64,000 bases of DNA from Anaerolineales bacterium (GTDB lineage: Bacteria > Chloroflexota > Anaerolineae > Aggregatilineales > UBA2796), in NCBI GenBank assembly GCA_015075625.1, contig JABTTZ010000002.1:806001-870000 (forward strand), given 5' to 3'. The first letter of the stretch is position 1; each line of letters begins with the position of its first letter. Under the pieces are notes generated by a model that worked only from the letters and a program-made list of their open reading frames with translations, searched no databases and had not been told where the DNA came from. Positions 42,248-51,728 of this stretch are shown one piece after another. The position numbers and the translations under genes are program-made.

Positions 42248-43432
42248 TCAGGCGAGGGGAAGGGTGAACAACAAACACGCGCCAGAGGGAATCCCCCCCT
42301 CTACCCAGATTCGCCCGCCGTGTGCCTCGATAATGTGTTTCCCAATGGCAAGACCCAACCCCGTCCCCCGCCCCCGCGAGTCCGCCGCGCCGCTGCGCGT
42401 TCCATCAACCTGATAGAAACGCTCAAAGACCCGCGTCCGCTCAAAGGGGGGAATCCCCGGCCCGCTGTCTTTGATGCACACCGCAAGATGAGAGGTCGTC
42501 TGTGCTGTGCTGATGACTATCTCGCCTTTTTTGGGGGTGAATTTCACCGCATTATGAAAAATATTGTTGATCACGCGCCGCACTTGATCTGGGTCGGCAA
42601 GGACGCGCACATCCATCGCCGCTTCGTTGATCACCGTCAGCCCTTTTTCTTCAAATTGGGCTTCCATCATCTCAAGGCTGCGGCTAAGAATATCGCCAAA
42701 GGTTGTCTCCACCATGCGCATGATCGCCCGCCCCGATTCAATGGTGCTGAGGTCGAGCAATTCTTGCATCATATGTTGAAGGCTGTCGGTAGCGCTGGCA
42801 ATCTTCGCCAGTTTCGTTTGGTCGCCTTGTGGGTTTTTGCCAAGATTCTGACGAAGCATCTCCACCAGAAGGCGAATCGAACTGATGGGCGTGCGCATAT
42901 CGTGGGAAAAGTTCGCCACCATATCGCGCCGCGCCCGTGTCAGGCGGATCAGTTCGGTCACATTGTTGAGGGTTACGACGACGCGGATCACCGCGCCATC
43001 GTTCCCGGTATGACGAACAATTCGAGCGCGAAAGGTGAACTGGTCAAGGGTCAACTGCTGGTCAAGGCGCGGCTCACCGTGCAGCGCCGCCGTCAAGTAG
43101 CCTTCCAACTCGTGGGAGCGGGTGACGGCAATAAACGACGTGCCGAGGCTGCCCTCCCCCACCCCAAACAGATCGCGTGCCGCCTGATTCAGCCGCCGGA
43201 TGCGCCGTTCGGAATCCACAACCAGAATCGGATCGTAACTGGCATCGGCAATCTGCGCTGTCTCTTGGTGGGCGCTCTCGGCGTCGGCTTTGGCAAGGCG
43301 TTGTTCACGCTCAAGGGTGACAAGCCTCCCCGCAAGGCGTTCCTGCCCACGCCGCGCCCGCTGCCAAAACAAAAACTGAATCGCCCCCGCAAGGGCGAGG
43401 GCGATCACGAGGACGGCTGTTGCATCAATCAT
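42248..43432 (-). CDS. Sensor histidine kinase, PhoR-like
   Basis: 394 aa. One N-terminal transmembrane helix (AVLVIALALAGAIQFLFW), a short coiled coil, and a PAS domain (about 55-160). A HisKA domain has H177 in NFSHDMRTPISSIRLLVE. The HATPase domain has NNIFHNAVKFTPKKG (N box), DSGPGIPP (G1) and GRGTGLGLAIGKHI (G2). The short extracellular part suggests sensing in the membrane or cytoplasm. It sits eight bases after the response-regulator gene on the same strand, and the two form a two-component system, probably for phosphate or envelope cues by homology only. Confidence 0.93.
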   Translation of the reverse strand: MIDATAVLVIALALAGAIQFLFWQRARRGQERLAGRLVTLEREQRLAKADAESAHQETAQIADASYDPILVVDSERRIRRLNQAARDLFGVGEGSLGTSFIAVTRSHELEGYLTAALHGEPRLDQQLTLDQFTFRARIVRHTGNDGAVIRVVVTLNNVTELIRLTRARRDMVANFSHDMRTPISSIRLLVEMLRQNLGKNPQGDQTKLAKIASATDSLQHMMQELLDLSTIESGRAIMRMVETTFGDILSRSLEMMEAQFEEKGLTVINEAAMDVRVLADPDQVRRVINNIFHNAVKFTPKKGEIVISTAQTTSHLAVCIKDSGPGIPPFERTRVFERFYQVDGTRSGAADSRGRGTGLGLAIGKHIIEAHGGRIWVEGGIPSGACLLFTLPLA

Positions 43433-43440
43433 GGCGGCGG

Positions 43441-44127
43441 CTAACCCTCAAAACGGTAGCCCACACCGCGCACGGTGACAATGCGCTGCGGGGTAGAGGG
43501 ATCATCCTCAATCTTTTCCCGCAGCCAGCGGATATGAACATCCACCGTGCGCTTATCGCCAAAGAATTCGTACCCCCAGACTTTCGTCAGGATCAAATCG
43601 CGGGAGAGAACCGCCCCCTGATTGCGCATCAATTCTGAGAGCAGATCAAATTCCTTGTGGCTCAGTTGAAGGACATTCGCCCCCCGAAAGGCTTTCCGTC
43701 CGGCAAGGTCAATGCGCAAATCGTGGGCGATCAACTCGCTTTGCAAGGCGGGGCGTCCGGGCATCCGGCGTATCATGGCACGAACGCGGGCGAGAAATTC
43801 CCCCAAGCCGAAGGGCTTCACAATATAATCATCGGCGCCGCTCTCCAAGCCGACAATCTTATCCACCTCTGCCCCCCGTGCGGTGAGCATGATGATCGGG
43901 ATGTGCGAGATCGTGGCGTCTTTGCGGATGATGCGGCAGACACTCAACCCATCCAAAATGGGGAGCATGACATCCAAAACGACCAGATCGGGCATCTTGG
44001 CACGCACCATCGCCAGCGCCGCCTCGCCATCGGCGGCATGGAATACTTCATAGCCCTCGTCGGTCAGATTTTCCATCAGCGTTTCGGCTAAGGTTGCTTC
44101 GTCTTCGACGATAAGGACTTTTGTCAT
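43441..44127 (-). CDS. OmpR/PhoB family response regulator
   Basis: 228 aa. The receiver domain has VEDE near the N-terminus, phosphorylated D52 in VVLDVMLP, and the conserved Lys in YIVKPF. A winged-helix DNA-binding domain (about 130-226) ends with TVDVHIRWLREKIED and VRGVGYRFEG. The start at 44127 is chosen for AGGA seven bases upstream; an in-frame extension to 44151 lacks one. A TGGTATAGT extended -10 lies upstream (complement of about 44164-44172). Confidence 0.94.
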   Translation of the reverse strand: MTKVLIVEDEATLAETLMENLTDEGYEVFHAADGEAALAMVRAKMPDLVVLDVMLPILDGLSVCRIIRKDATISHIPIIMLTARGAEVDKIVGLESGADDYIVKPFGLGEFLARVRAMIRRMPGRPALQSELIAHDLRIDLAGRKAFRGANVLQLSHKEFDLLSELMRNQGAVLSRDLILTKVWGYEFFGDKRTVDVHIRWLREKIEDDPSTPQRIVTVRGVGYRFEG

Positions 44128-44366
44128 TCGATTCCTACTCCACCCCTTCACTACTTTGGGGCGACTATACCATATCGTTTAGGGAGATGCTAAGGGTGCT
44201 GAGGGACGTGCGCCAATCAAAACCGTTGCGTTGTAAGGCTTACCCGAAAAGAGTGACTTCGTGCCACAACCCCCGTGCATCCCTGCACCCTACTGCACCC
44301 CGCCTTCCCACTAGGGGAGGTATACTTGCTGCAACAGACCGCTGCGGCAAGGCGTGCGATGACCCT

Positions 44367-45875
44367 ATGACCACCCACCCACCCACCCCTTTATACCGTC
44401 CCCCACCCGCGTTCGACCTGCTCCACTTGCCCCTCATTGGGCGGCTGCTCAAGCAGAAACGCGGGCGGTTGTACCTTCAAATACCCCTTTTGGTGGTGGC
44501 GCTCTTGCTCGCCTATGATGGCTTCACGGGCGCTCAGCGGGCGGGGGAAAACCTTGCCACCGTTGGCGCATGGGTGCATTACCGAGGGCTGGTTATCCTC
44601 GCCCTGTTGTTCGCCGGAAATCTGTTTTGCATGGGCTGCCCTTTTACGCTCCCCCGAACACTGGCGCGGCGACTCTCCAAGAGTGGGCGGCGCTTTCCAA
44701 AAGCGCTCCGCACAAAATGGGTTGCCTTTGGCGGGCTTTTCGGGCTGTTTTTCCTCTACGAATGGCTTGACCTCTGGGCAAGTCCGGCGCTGACGGCATG
44801 GGTAATTGTTGCCTATTTCCTCAGTGCCTTCGTTTTGGAGGTCGTTTTCACCGAATCGGCGTTCTGTAAGTATGTCTGCCCGTTGGGGACGTTCAATTTT
44901 GTCTACAGCACCATCTCGCCCTTCCAGATCAAAGCGAAAGACCCCACCCGCTGCCAAACCTGTGAGGGGAAAGAATGTCTAAAGGGGAGCTATGCCCCCT
45001 CCCCCGTGATTCTGATTGACGCGATTACCGATGGCGTGCCAACCCAGACCCACCTTCATGATCGTTCTGGTGTGTTGGGCTGCGGGACGCTTCTCTATGT
45101 TCCCCAAATGCGCACCAATCTTGAGTGTACCCTATGCCTCGATTGCGTCCGCGCCTGCCCACACGATAACGTCGCCCTTGCGCTGCGCAGCCCCACCCGC
45201 GAACTGCGCGATCCGAAAGCCTACCCCCGCCGTTGGGATGTGGGCTTTTTGTTCGTCGCGCTTTCTTTCATGGGGCTGACGAACGCTTTCGGGATGATCC
45301 CGCCCATGTATGCCCTGATGGAAAGCATAGCGCGGGCGACAGGTATCAAGAGTGAAGGGCTGCTTTTGTTCATCCTGTTCGCCATTGGAAACATCGTGAT
45401 TCCGGCGGCGTTGAGCCTTGCGGCGGCGCGGGCAGCGCTGCGGCTCTCCGGCATGGCAGTTCACGGGCGGCGCTGGCGGAATACCTTCGCCGCCTTCGCC
45501 CCCACCTTCATCCCCTTTGGATTGGGAGTTTGGGCGGCACATTACGGCTTTCACTTCCTGATTGGAGCGCAGACGATCATCCCTGTCTTTCAAAATTTTC
45601 TTGTCGATCATCGAATTATGCTCTTGGGTGAGCCAAATTGGGCAGTGGGGGCGTTATTCCGCCTTGAGCAAATCGCCGTCATACAGGGCGTGGCGCTGGT
45701 TGGCGGCTACCTCGTCAGTATGGCGCTCTCGCGGCGGGTGGCGCTGAAGTTGTTTGGTCGGCGTGGGCTGCTGGCGTGGCTGCCCTACGCGCTGCTCTTT
45801 CTGGGAATGTTGATTGCCGCCCTCGCCATTTTGGGGCAGCCGATGGAAATGCGGGGGATGATGACCTTCAATTAG
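44367..45875 (+). CDS. Membrane ferredoxin of the NapH/CcoG type
   Basis: 502 aa. About nine or ten transmembrane segments surround a cytoplasmic cysteine-rich part: CMGCPF near residue 90, ESAFCKYVCPLG, CQTCEGKECLKG, and a 4Fe-4S motif CTLCLDCVRACPH. This layout matches the polyferredoxins that pass electrons between quinol and a redox partner. No nap, nos or cco gene is nearby, so the partner is unknown. The start at 44367 is chosen because the longer frame (to 44121) crosses the promoter of the divergent regulator; no clear ribosome-binding site is visible. Confidence 0.8.
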   Translation: MTTHPPTPLYRPPPAFDLLHLPLIGRLLKQKRGRLYLQIPLLVVALLLAYDGFTGAQRAGENLATVGAWVHYRGLVILALLFAGNLFCMGCPFTLPRTLARRLSKSGRRFPKALRTKWVAFGGLFGLFFLYEWLDLWASPALTAWVIVAYFLSAFVLEVVFTESAFCKYVCPLGTFNFVYSTISPFQIKAKDPTRCQTCEGKECLKGSYAPSPVILIDAITDGVPTQTHLHDRSGVLGCGTLLYVPQMRTNLECTLCLDCVRACPHDNVALALRSPTRELRDPKAYPRRWDVGFLFVALSFMGLTNAFGMIPPMYALMESIARATGIKSEGLLLFILFAIGNIVIPAALSLAAARAALRLSGMAVHGRRWRNTFAAFAPTFIPFGLGVWAAHYGFHFLIGAQTIIPVFQNFLVDHRIMLLGEPNWAVGALFRLEQIAVIQGVALVGGYLVSMALSRRVALKLFGRRGLLAWLPYALLFLGMLIAALAILGQPMEMRGMMTFN

Positions 45876-45904
45876 GTTGTGTTGACAGTGTAATCCCAGT
45901 GATC

Positions 45905-46058
45905 CCGCCTAAAGCAGCGGACTGAAAGCAACCACCCCTTCGGGGCTTGGAAACCCTAACCTCCTCCCCGTAAACACAGAAAGAATCTCTCCCCCTTTCC
46001 CCGTGTACGGAGAAAGGCGACTGCTGCGCAGTAACCGGGGAGGATAGGGGTTCTGAAC
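45905..46058. repeat. Intergenic repeats: palindromic copy 6 plus CTTTCC/GGAAAG family copy 1
   Basis: 45905-45955 has CGCCTAAAGCAGCGG and ACCACCCCTTCGGGGCTTGG. 45977-46058 has a second family, CTCTCCCCCTTTCCCCGTG with TACGGAGAAAGG and GGATAGGGGTTCT, also found at 51937 and 58968. Confidence 0.55.
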
Positions 46059-46139
46059 CAAAATCATCAACAGAACCTAGCGGTTAGCGGTACAATCCTT
46101 CTTTAAACTACTGTTATTTATATGTCGGGAGAGTCTTTT

Positions 46140-47105
46140 ATGTCTACGATGCCTTCCCACGTCACCGATGCGATTCCTTTGGGGCTGGTGGAAGAACTTG
46201 CCATTGAGTTAAACAAACGGGCAGCAATGGCGATCCCCCCCGATGTGATGGCACGCTTTGACCAACTAATCGCCTTAGAAACCGAACCCCTCTCCCTTTT
46301 GGTCTTGGAGCAAATTAAGGCGAACGCGGAATTAGCAATCAAGACCGGACGCCCCATGTGCGGCGATACTGGACTGCCCCGCTACTACATTAAAGTGGGC
46401 AACGACGCCCCGCGCATTGAAGGGGGCATGGTCGGTTTTGAAAACGCCCTTCGGCGGGCGGTGGCGCTGGTGACGAAAACAATGCCCCTCCGTCCCAACC
46501 GCGTCCACCCACTGAGCCGCCTCGACCACGACAACAACATCGGGATGCACGCCCCAGAAGTAACCTATACCTACGAGCCGGACGCCGATTGGATCGACAT
46601 TATCGCCGTCCACAAGGGCGGTTTGTTCGGCAGCGATTACCGAATGCTCTTTCCCAGTGACGGGATCAAAGGGATTAAGCGTTTCTTCCTTGATGTTGTT
46701 GCCGAGTTCAACCGGCGTGGGCTTGCCTGCCCGCCCTCAGTGATCGGGATCGGCTTGGGGGGGACGAAGGATACCTGTTTCCGCTTGGGAAAAGAGGCGG
46801 CGTGCTTGCGCTATGTGCCGGATCGCAACCCCGATCCGAAGGTTGCCGAACTGGAAGACGAATTGACCGAACTGGGCAACCGTGCAGGCTTCGGTCCGAT
46901 GGGCTTCCCCGGCGCCACAGCGATTGCCGCCGTGAAGATTGAATGCGCCTATGCCCACACCGGAGGGCTGCCCATGTCTGTCCACCATTTCTGCCATGCC
47001 ACACGCCGCGCCGTCGTCCGGCTTTACCCTGATGGACGGTACGAATACCGCCCTGATCCGGCATGGTTCACCCCCTATTATCGTCGCACTGCGGTAGAGT
47101 GGTAA
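46140..47105 (+). CDS. Class I fumarate hydratase / tartrate dehydratase alpha subunit
   Basis: 321 aa. It is the Fe-S alpha part of class I fumarases, hydrating fumarate to malate (or acting on a related diacid). MCGDTGLPRYYIKVG, GLGGTKDTCFRLGKEA and VHHFCHATRRA supply three cysteines likely to hold the 4Fe-4S cluster. The beta subunit, needed for activity and usually next door, is absent: the next gene is a GH31 glycosidase. The start at 46140 follows GGGAGAG. An isolated alpha subunit could act with a beta encoded elsewhere. Confidence 0.85.
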   Translation: MSTMPSHVTDAIPLGLVEELAIELNKRAAMAIPPDVMARFDQLIALETEPLSLLVLEQIKANAELAIKTGRPMCGDTGLPRYYIKVGNDAPRIEGGMVGFENALRRAVALVTKTMPLRPNRVHPLSRLDHDNNIGMHAPEVTYTYEPDADWIDIIAVHKGGLFGSDYRMLFPSDGIKGIKRFFLDVVAEFNRRGLACPPSVIGIGLGGTKDTCFRLGKEAACLRYVPDRNPDPKVAELEDELTELGNRAGFGPMGFPGATAIAAVKIECAYAHTGGLPMSVHHFCHATRRAVVRLYPDGRYEYRPDPAWFTPYYRRTAVEW

Positions 47106-47123
47106 GAACGGACACGCCTGTTC

Positions 47124-49172
47124 ATGACCATTCTACACAAAACCCTACATGGCACCGTGCAGATCACCATCCTCGATCACCATCTCATCCGCGTTCGCTG
47201 GTATGCCGGAACGCAGCCCAATCCGGCAATGTCTCGCACGTGGTCGCTTGTCGATGGGCAAGGGAATGCCCCTCGTGAGGGGTGGGCGCGGTCTGCCGTT
47301 GACGATCTCTTTCCGCGCCCAAACATTCCCATCCACGAGAGCGCCGAGGGGTGGACGTTCGAGACGCCCCTCATTCGCGTGCGCGTGCAGCGCGATCCCT
47401 TCCAAATCACGTGGACAGAGCCGCACACGGGCGTTGAACTTATGGCGGATGTGCCGGCGCTCTCCCACCGCCGGAGCAAAGCGGGTATTGTTCACACGCT
47501 CACCCGCCACCGACAGGATCACTATTATGGCTTTGGCGAGATGAGCGGGGCGCTGGACAAACATTCCCGCCGGATGCGCTTGCGCAATACGGACGCCTTC
47601 GCCTACGATGCCGAACATGCCAACCCACTTTATAAGCACATCCCCTTTTACCTCACGCTGCGGGGACTGAACGCCGAGGATAACGATATTGCTGCCTATG
47701 GTTTGTTCTACGACACGCCCTTTGATGCCGAATTCGATATGGGCGCAGAGATCAACAACTATTACAGCGATTATCGCTCCGCTCGTTTTGCTGGCGGCGA
47801 CCTTGATTATTATGTCATTCTCGGCGGGCGCGGGCGGGACTGCCTGCGGAAGGTCGTCAGCGCCTATACAGCACTCACCGGACGAATTCCCCTCCCGCCG
47901 CGCTGGACGCTTGGTTACCTCGGCTCAGGGATGCGCTATACCGAGGCGGAGGACGCTCAAACCGCCCTTGCCGAATTCATCACCCTTTGCCAAAAACACG
48001 GCATCCCATGCAGCGGCTTTCACCTTTCTTCTGGCTATACAAAGGCGGCAGACGAGAAACGCTACGTCTTTACCTGGAATCGTGTGCGGGTGAACAACCC
48101 ACAAGGCATGACGAACGCCTTTCATAAGGCGGGGATGGGCGTTATCGCCAATGTAAAACCCGGGATTTTGACGACACATCCGGCATGGGAGAGCCTAACA
48201 GCAAAGGGGATGCTCATTCGTGCCTCGGAGAATGATCAGCCTGATCGCGATCTTTTTTGGGGTGGGGAGGCGGGGCATTTGGATTTTACCAACCCCGCCA
48301 CTTATGGCTGGTGGAAGGACAACATCACTGCACAACTTCTCGATCTGGGCGTCGATCACATCTGGAACGACAACAACGAGTTCAATCTGAACGCCGACGA
48401 CGCTCGCTGTCACGGCTTTGGGCAGACGACGCCCCTTGCCGCGCTGAAACCGATCCAAACATTCCTCATGGCGCGGGCATCTTACGAGGCACAGATCGAA
48501 CACGCCCCAGAGAAAACGCCCTTTGTTCTCACGCGGGCGGGCAGCCCGGGGACGCAGCGCTACGCGGCAACCTGGACGGGCGATAACCGTTCGGAGTGGG
48601 CGGCGCTGAAATACGGAATCACCACCTGTTTGGGGCTTTCGTTGTGCGGCTTTGCCAATGTGGGGATGGATATTGGCGGCTTTGCTGGCGATCCGCCCGA
48701 CCCCGAATTGTTCTTGCGGTGGGTGCAGGCGGGGACGTTCATGCCCCGGTTTTGTATCCATTCGTGGCGCAGCGATGAAGGGGAAAACGCCCCCTGGATG
48801 CATCCTTCTGTGTTGCCCGCTGTTCGTGATTACATCGGGCTGCGCTACAAGCTGATCCCCTACCTGTATGGCTTGGTCGCTCAGGCAGCGGCAAGTGGTG
48901 AGCCGATCATGCGTCCCCTCGTCTATGATTTCCCCGATGATCCGAAAACCCATGCTGAATCGTTCGCCTTTTTGGTGGGAAGTGATCTGCTCGTCGCTCC
49001 GGTTGTGGAGGCGGGCGAACGAACGCGGCGTGTCTACCTTCCAAAGGGAGGGGATTGGCGCGATTGGTACGGCGAAACGGTCTACAACGGGGGGCAAACA
49101 ATCACCCTCGACGCGCCGTTAGAGCGGATTCCTCTCTTGGTGCGGGCGGGGGCGACCATTCCCTTAGAATAA
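47124..49172 (+). CDS. Glycoside hydrolase family 31 (alpha-glucosidase/xylosidase type)
   Basis: 682 aa without signal peptide, so probably cytoplasmic. The retaining nucleophile Asp is in HIWNDNNEF near residue 416 and the acid/base Asp in TWTGDNRSEW near 487. The N-terminal beta-sandwich carries DHYYGFGEMSGALDK, and the C-terminal region ends in typical beta-sandwich sequence (VYLPKGGDWRDWY). It cleaves terminal alpha-linked sugars. It starts 18 bp after the fumarase gene, suggesting co-transcription without an obvious functional link. A hairpin terminator follows. Confidence 0.92.
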   Translation: MTILHKTLHGTVQITILDHHLIRVRWYAGTQPNPAMSRTWSLVDGQGNAPREGWARSAVDDLFPRPNIPIHESAEGWTFETPLIRVRVQRDPFQITWTEPHTGVELMADVPALSHRRSKAGIVHTLTRHRQDHYYGFGEMSGALDKHSRRMRLRNTDAFAYDAEHANPLYKHIPFYLTLRGLNAEDNDIAAYGLFYDTPFDAEFDMGAEINNYYSDYRSARFAGGDLDYYVILGGRGRDCLRKVVSAYTALTGRIPLPPRWTLGYLGSGMRYTEAEDAQTALAEFITLCQKHGIPCSGFHLSSGYTKAADEKRYVFTWNRVRVNNPQGMTNAFHKAGMGVIANVKPGILTTHPAWESLTAKGMLIRASENDQPDRDLFWGGEAGHLDFTNPATYGWWKDNITAQLLDLGVDHIWNDNNEFNLNADDARCHGFGQTTPLAALKPIQTFLMARASYEAQIEHAPEKTPFVLTRAGSPGTQRYAATWTGDNRSEWAALKYGITTCLGLSLCGFANVGMDIGGFAGDPPDPELFLRWVQAGTFMPRFCIHSWRSDEGENAPWMHPSVLPAVRDYIGLRYKLIPYLYGLVAQAAASGEPIMRPLVYDFPDDPKTHAESFAFLVGSDLLVAPVVEAGERTRRVYLPKGGDWRDWYGETVYNGGQTITLDAPLERIPLLVRAGATIPLE

Positions 49173-49178
49173 CCCTCC

Positions 49179-49208
49179 GTAAGGGCGCATCTGCGCGTGC
49201 GCCCTTAC
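49179..49208. terminator. Hairpin between convergent GH31 and oxidoreductase genes
   Basis: GTAAGGGCGCA (49179-49189) and TGCGCCCTTAC (49198-49208), a perfect 11-bp stem with an 8-base loop. It lies in the 41 bp between two stop codons. T runs are short, so it is a terminator or an mRNA end-protecting hairpin. Confidence 0.65.
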
Positions 49209-49213
49209 ATTTC

Positions 49214-50248
49214 CTACACTGTCAGGACGATCTTCCCAAACACATCCCCGCGTTCTAAGGCGATGTGCGCTGCGGCTGCCTCGGCTAAAGGGTAGACCGC
49301 GCCGACTTTCGGCGTCAACTTTCCGGCAAAGATCAGGTTCATCACCGTGATGAAATCACGGCGCGGCGCCATCGTGCTTCCAATCAAGCTGATCTGTTTG
49401 GAAAAGACATAGCGCAAATCAAGCTCCATGAGCGCCCCACTGGTGTTTCCCACCGTCAGAATGCGCCCGCCACGCTTCACCGCCCGGATGCTTTGAAAGT
49501 ATGTATCTTTGCCAACATTATCGACGACGACATCCACGCCCGCCCGCCCCGTTAGTTTGTAGACCGCCCGCGCCCAATCGGGGTCAAGGCTGCGGTCAAT
49601 GAGGTGATCAGCGCCGAGGGCGGCTGCCTCCTCTAATTTTGCCGCGCTGCTGCCAACGACATAGACGGTTGCCCCAGCATATTTGGCAATCGGGATGCTG
49701 GCGCTGTTCACCCCACCGCCTGCCCCAACGATCAAGACGCTCTCGCCCGCACGAAGTCCCCCCCGCGTGATCAGGCTGTGCCACGCCGTCAAAAAGACGA
49801 GTGCCGCTGCTGCTGACTCGTTATAGCCAACATGATCGGGAAGTTTAAGGACATTTCGAGCGGGGACGCAAACATACTCGCAGTACGTTCCAGACATATC
49901 CTCACCGAGGATGCGAAACTCTGGAGCAAGGTTTTCGCGCCCTTCCCAAAGGGGATCGTAGCCTTCAAGGGTGATCCCCGGATTGATCACGACGCGATCT
50001 CCAACGGCGATCCCCTTCACCCCCCCACCGAGGGCGTCAATCTCGCCAGCGGCATCGGCGCCTAAGATGTGTGGGAGGGTAAGTTTGATGCCCTCCCACC
50101 CGTTGCGCACCCAAATATCAAGGCGGTTGAGCGCCGCCGCCCGCACGCGCACACGCACCTCACCCGCTTGGGGCGTGGGAGTGGGAAAATCCTCTATGTA
50201 ACGCAGTTGATCAACCCCACCGTGCGCCTGAATAATGACTGCCCGCAT
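49214..50248 (-). CDS. Zinc-type medium-chain alcohol dehydrogenase / quinone oxidoreductase-like
   Basis: 344 aa MDR-superfamily NAD(P)H oxidoreductase. GroES-like domain PHILGADAAGEI; cofactor-binding motif VLIVGAGGGVNSASI; VVDNVGKDTYFQSI later. Catalytic zinc ligands are not obvious (the usual C/H positions in GADAAGE lack a His), pointing to the quinone-oxidoreductase branch. The start at 50248 has AAGGA nine bases upstream. It is divergent from the response regulator at 50391. Confidence 0.87.
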   Translation of the reverse strand: MRAVIIQAHGGVDQLRYIEDFPTPTPQAGEVRVRVRAAALNRLDIWVRNGWEGIKLTLPHILGADAAGEIDALGGGVKGIAVGDRVVINPGITLEGYDPLWEGRENLAPEFRILGEDMSGTYCEYVCVPARNVLKLPDHVGYNESAAAALVFLTAWHSLITRGGLRAGESVLIVGAGGGVNSASIPIAKYAGATVYVVGSSAAKLEEAAALGADHLIDRSLDPDWARAVYKLTGRAGVDVVVDNVGKDTYFQSIRAVKRGGRILTVGNTSGALMELDLRYVFSKQISLIGSTMAPRRDFITVMNLIFAGKLTPKVGAVYPLAEAAAAHIALERGDVFGKIVLTV

Positions 50249-50390
50249 TGGTGAAAATCCTTTTGGTATGGTCTCTCGAAAGGGGAAGTGTACTCCCTTT
50301 GGGAATGTCGCGTCCATTCACACCCACCCGCCGGAATTCAGATTGTAATTGGGCTATGATCGCGGCAGACGCAAAATCACCCTATACTAA

Positions 50391-50807
50391 ATGACTATGG
50401 CATACATTCTTGTGATTGAAGACGATCCCCACACTGGGCGACTGGTGGAAAAACTGTTGACGCGGGCGGGACACCGCGTCATCATTGCCGAGACGGGCGA
50501 AGCGGGGTTGATGCACGCCTTCGAGACGCCGCCCGATGCGTTCCTCATTGATCTGGGGTTGCCCGATATTGATGGGCAGACGGTCATTGCCCTGCTGCGG
50601 CAAGAACCCAATTTTATGACGATGCCGCTCATCGCCTTCACCGCTTACCCAGAGGCGAACGCTCGTCAACTAGCACGCGCTTACGGTTGTACAGGGGTAA
50701 TTGTCAAACCCATTGATTCGCGCTATTTTGCCACCCAAGTTGAATCCTTTGTCCATCCGCCCATCTCCCCCCAAACAGATGCAGAAAAGGAACTCCCCCC
50801 CTCGTGA
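50391..50807 (+). CDS. Stand-alone response regulator receiver protein (CheY-like)
   Basis: 138 aa, receiver domain only. Acid pocket ED and D at residues 10-12, phosphorylated D54 in FLIDLGLPDIDG, a Thr/Ala switch in AFTAYP, and Lys in VIVKPID. A short disordered tail follows. It overlaps the GNAT gene by 4 bp, an operon that may link a phospho-signal to an acetyltransferase, possibly by protein contact (inference). No histidine kinase is adjacent. Confidence 0.9.
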   Translation: MTMAYILVIEDDPHTGRLVEKLLTRAGHRVIIAETGEAGLMHAFETPPDAFLIDLGLPDIDGQTVIALLRQEPNFMTMPLIAFTAYPEANARQLARAYGCTGVIVKPIDSRYFATQVESFVHPPISPQTDAEKELPPS

Positions 50808-51661
50808 GTATTGCCACATCATCGAGTCATCTTTGCCTGCCTGCCAGCCACTACAGTATGGATAAATTGGCGACAATCTATAACGCCGCCCGGGTCGATT
50901 ACATTGTCCCTATGCCCATGAACGGGCGGCGCATGGCAGACTACATCCGCTGCTATGATATTGATCTTGGCGCGTCGCTTGTCAGCCTTGATAGCGAGGG
51001 GCGCGAGACGGGAATCATCATGCTTGGTGTGCGCGGCGGGCGAACGTGGATCACCCGCTTGGGCATTATCCCGACAACGCGCCGCAGCGGGGTTGGGCAG
51101 TTTCTCATGGAGCAGGTATTGGCACGCTCACGGGCACTTCAAGCCACATCTGTCCAATTGGAGGTGATTGAAGGGAATCGCCCTGCCCACGCATTGTTTG
51201 TCAAATTGGGGTTCCAAAAGGTGCGTGATCTGTTGGTGATTCGCCGCCCGCCCGGGCAGCCTCTGCCGGTCTTTGCCCCCACAAACGCTCAACTATTCAT
51301 GACCGATTCCGACGAGATTCCCTCCCTTCTCAGCCGCCGCGACCACACACCGGCATGGACGGAGGAAAAGCGCTCAATTCTCAATGCGGGGAGTGTGCAA
51401 GGCTTAGGTATCCTCCTTGATGGGACAGAGGCTGGCTGGATTATCTATCAGCACCTCCCCTTTCAAATGAGTCACCTTGTTATGAGTCCCAACGCTTCCG
51501 AGGCGATGCATCAGGCGCTTTTGTACCACCTGCATAAACAACACCCACTCCAAGAGACAAAGGTGGAAAACCTCCCCCTCGACCATCCCACATGGGCGGC
51601 TTTTCAGGCGTTCGGCTATGTCGAGGAATTCCGCCGGATCGGAATGCACCTTGTTTTTTGA
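50804..51661 (+). CDS. GNAT family N-acetyltransferase
   Basis: 285 aa. The GNAT core (about residues 45-155) has WITRLGIIPTTRRSGVGQFLMEQ, an acetyl-CoA pyrophosphate-binding motif A with RRSGVG, and ALFVKLGF. The C-terminal ~120 residues form a second, GNAT-like half without a clear motif, so a tandem GNAT fold is likely. It starts with GTG overlapping the receiver gene. The substrate is unknown. MITE copy 3 lies 67 bp downstream. Confidence 0.82.
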   Translation: MSIATSSSHLCLPASHYSMDKLATIYNAARVDYIVPMPMNGRRMADYIRCYDIDLGASLVSLDSEGRETGIIMLGVRGGRTWITRLGIIPTTRRSGVGQFLMEQVLARSRALQATSVQLEVIEGNRPAHALFVKLGFQKVRDLLVIRRPPGQPLPVFAPTNAQLFMTDSDEIPSLLSRRDHTPAWTEEKRSILNAGSVQGLGILLDGTEAGWIIYQHLPFQMSHLVMSPNASEAMHQALLYHLHKQHPLQETKVENLPLDHPTWAAFQAFGYVEEFRRIGMHLVF

Positions 51662-51728
51662 TCGCTTACCCCCATCCCTTGCGGTGGCGGTTTTCAGCGC
51701 AGCACGTTAGTGCCAGGGGTACTTAGTC

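Noticed and set aside
42155-43444. 429-codon plus-strand frame
   Set aside because: It lies opposite a histidine kinase with all H, N and G boxes; the plus-strand product has no recognisable domain.
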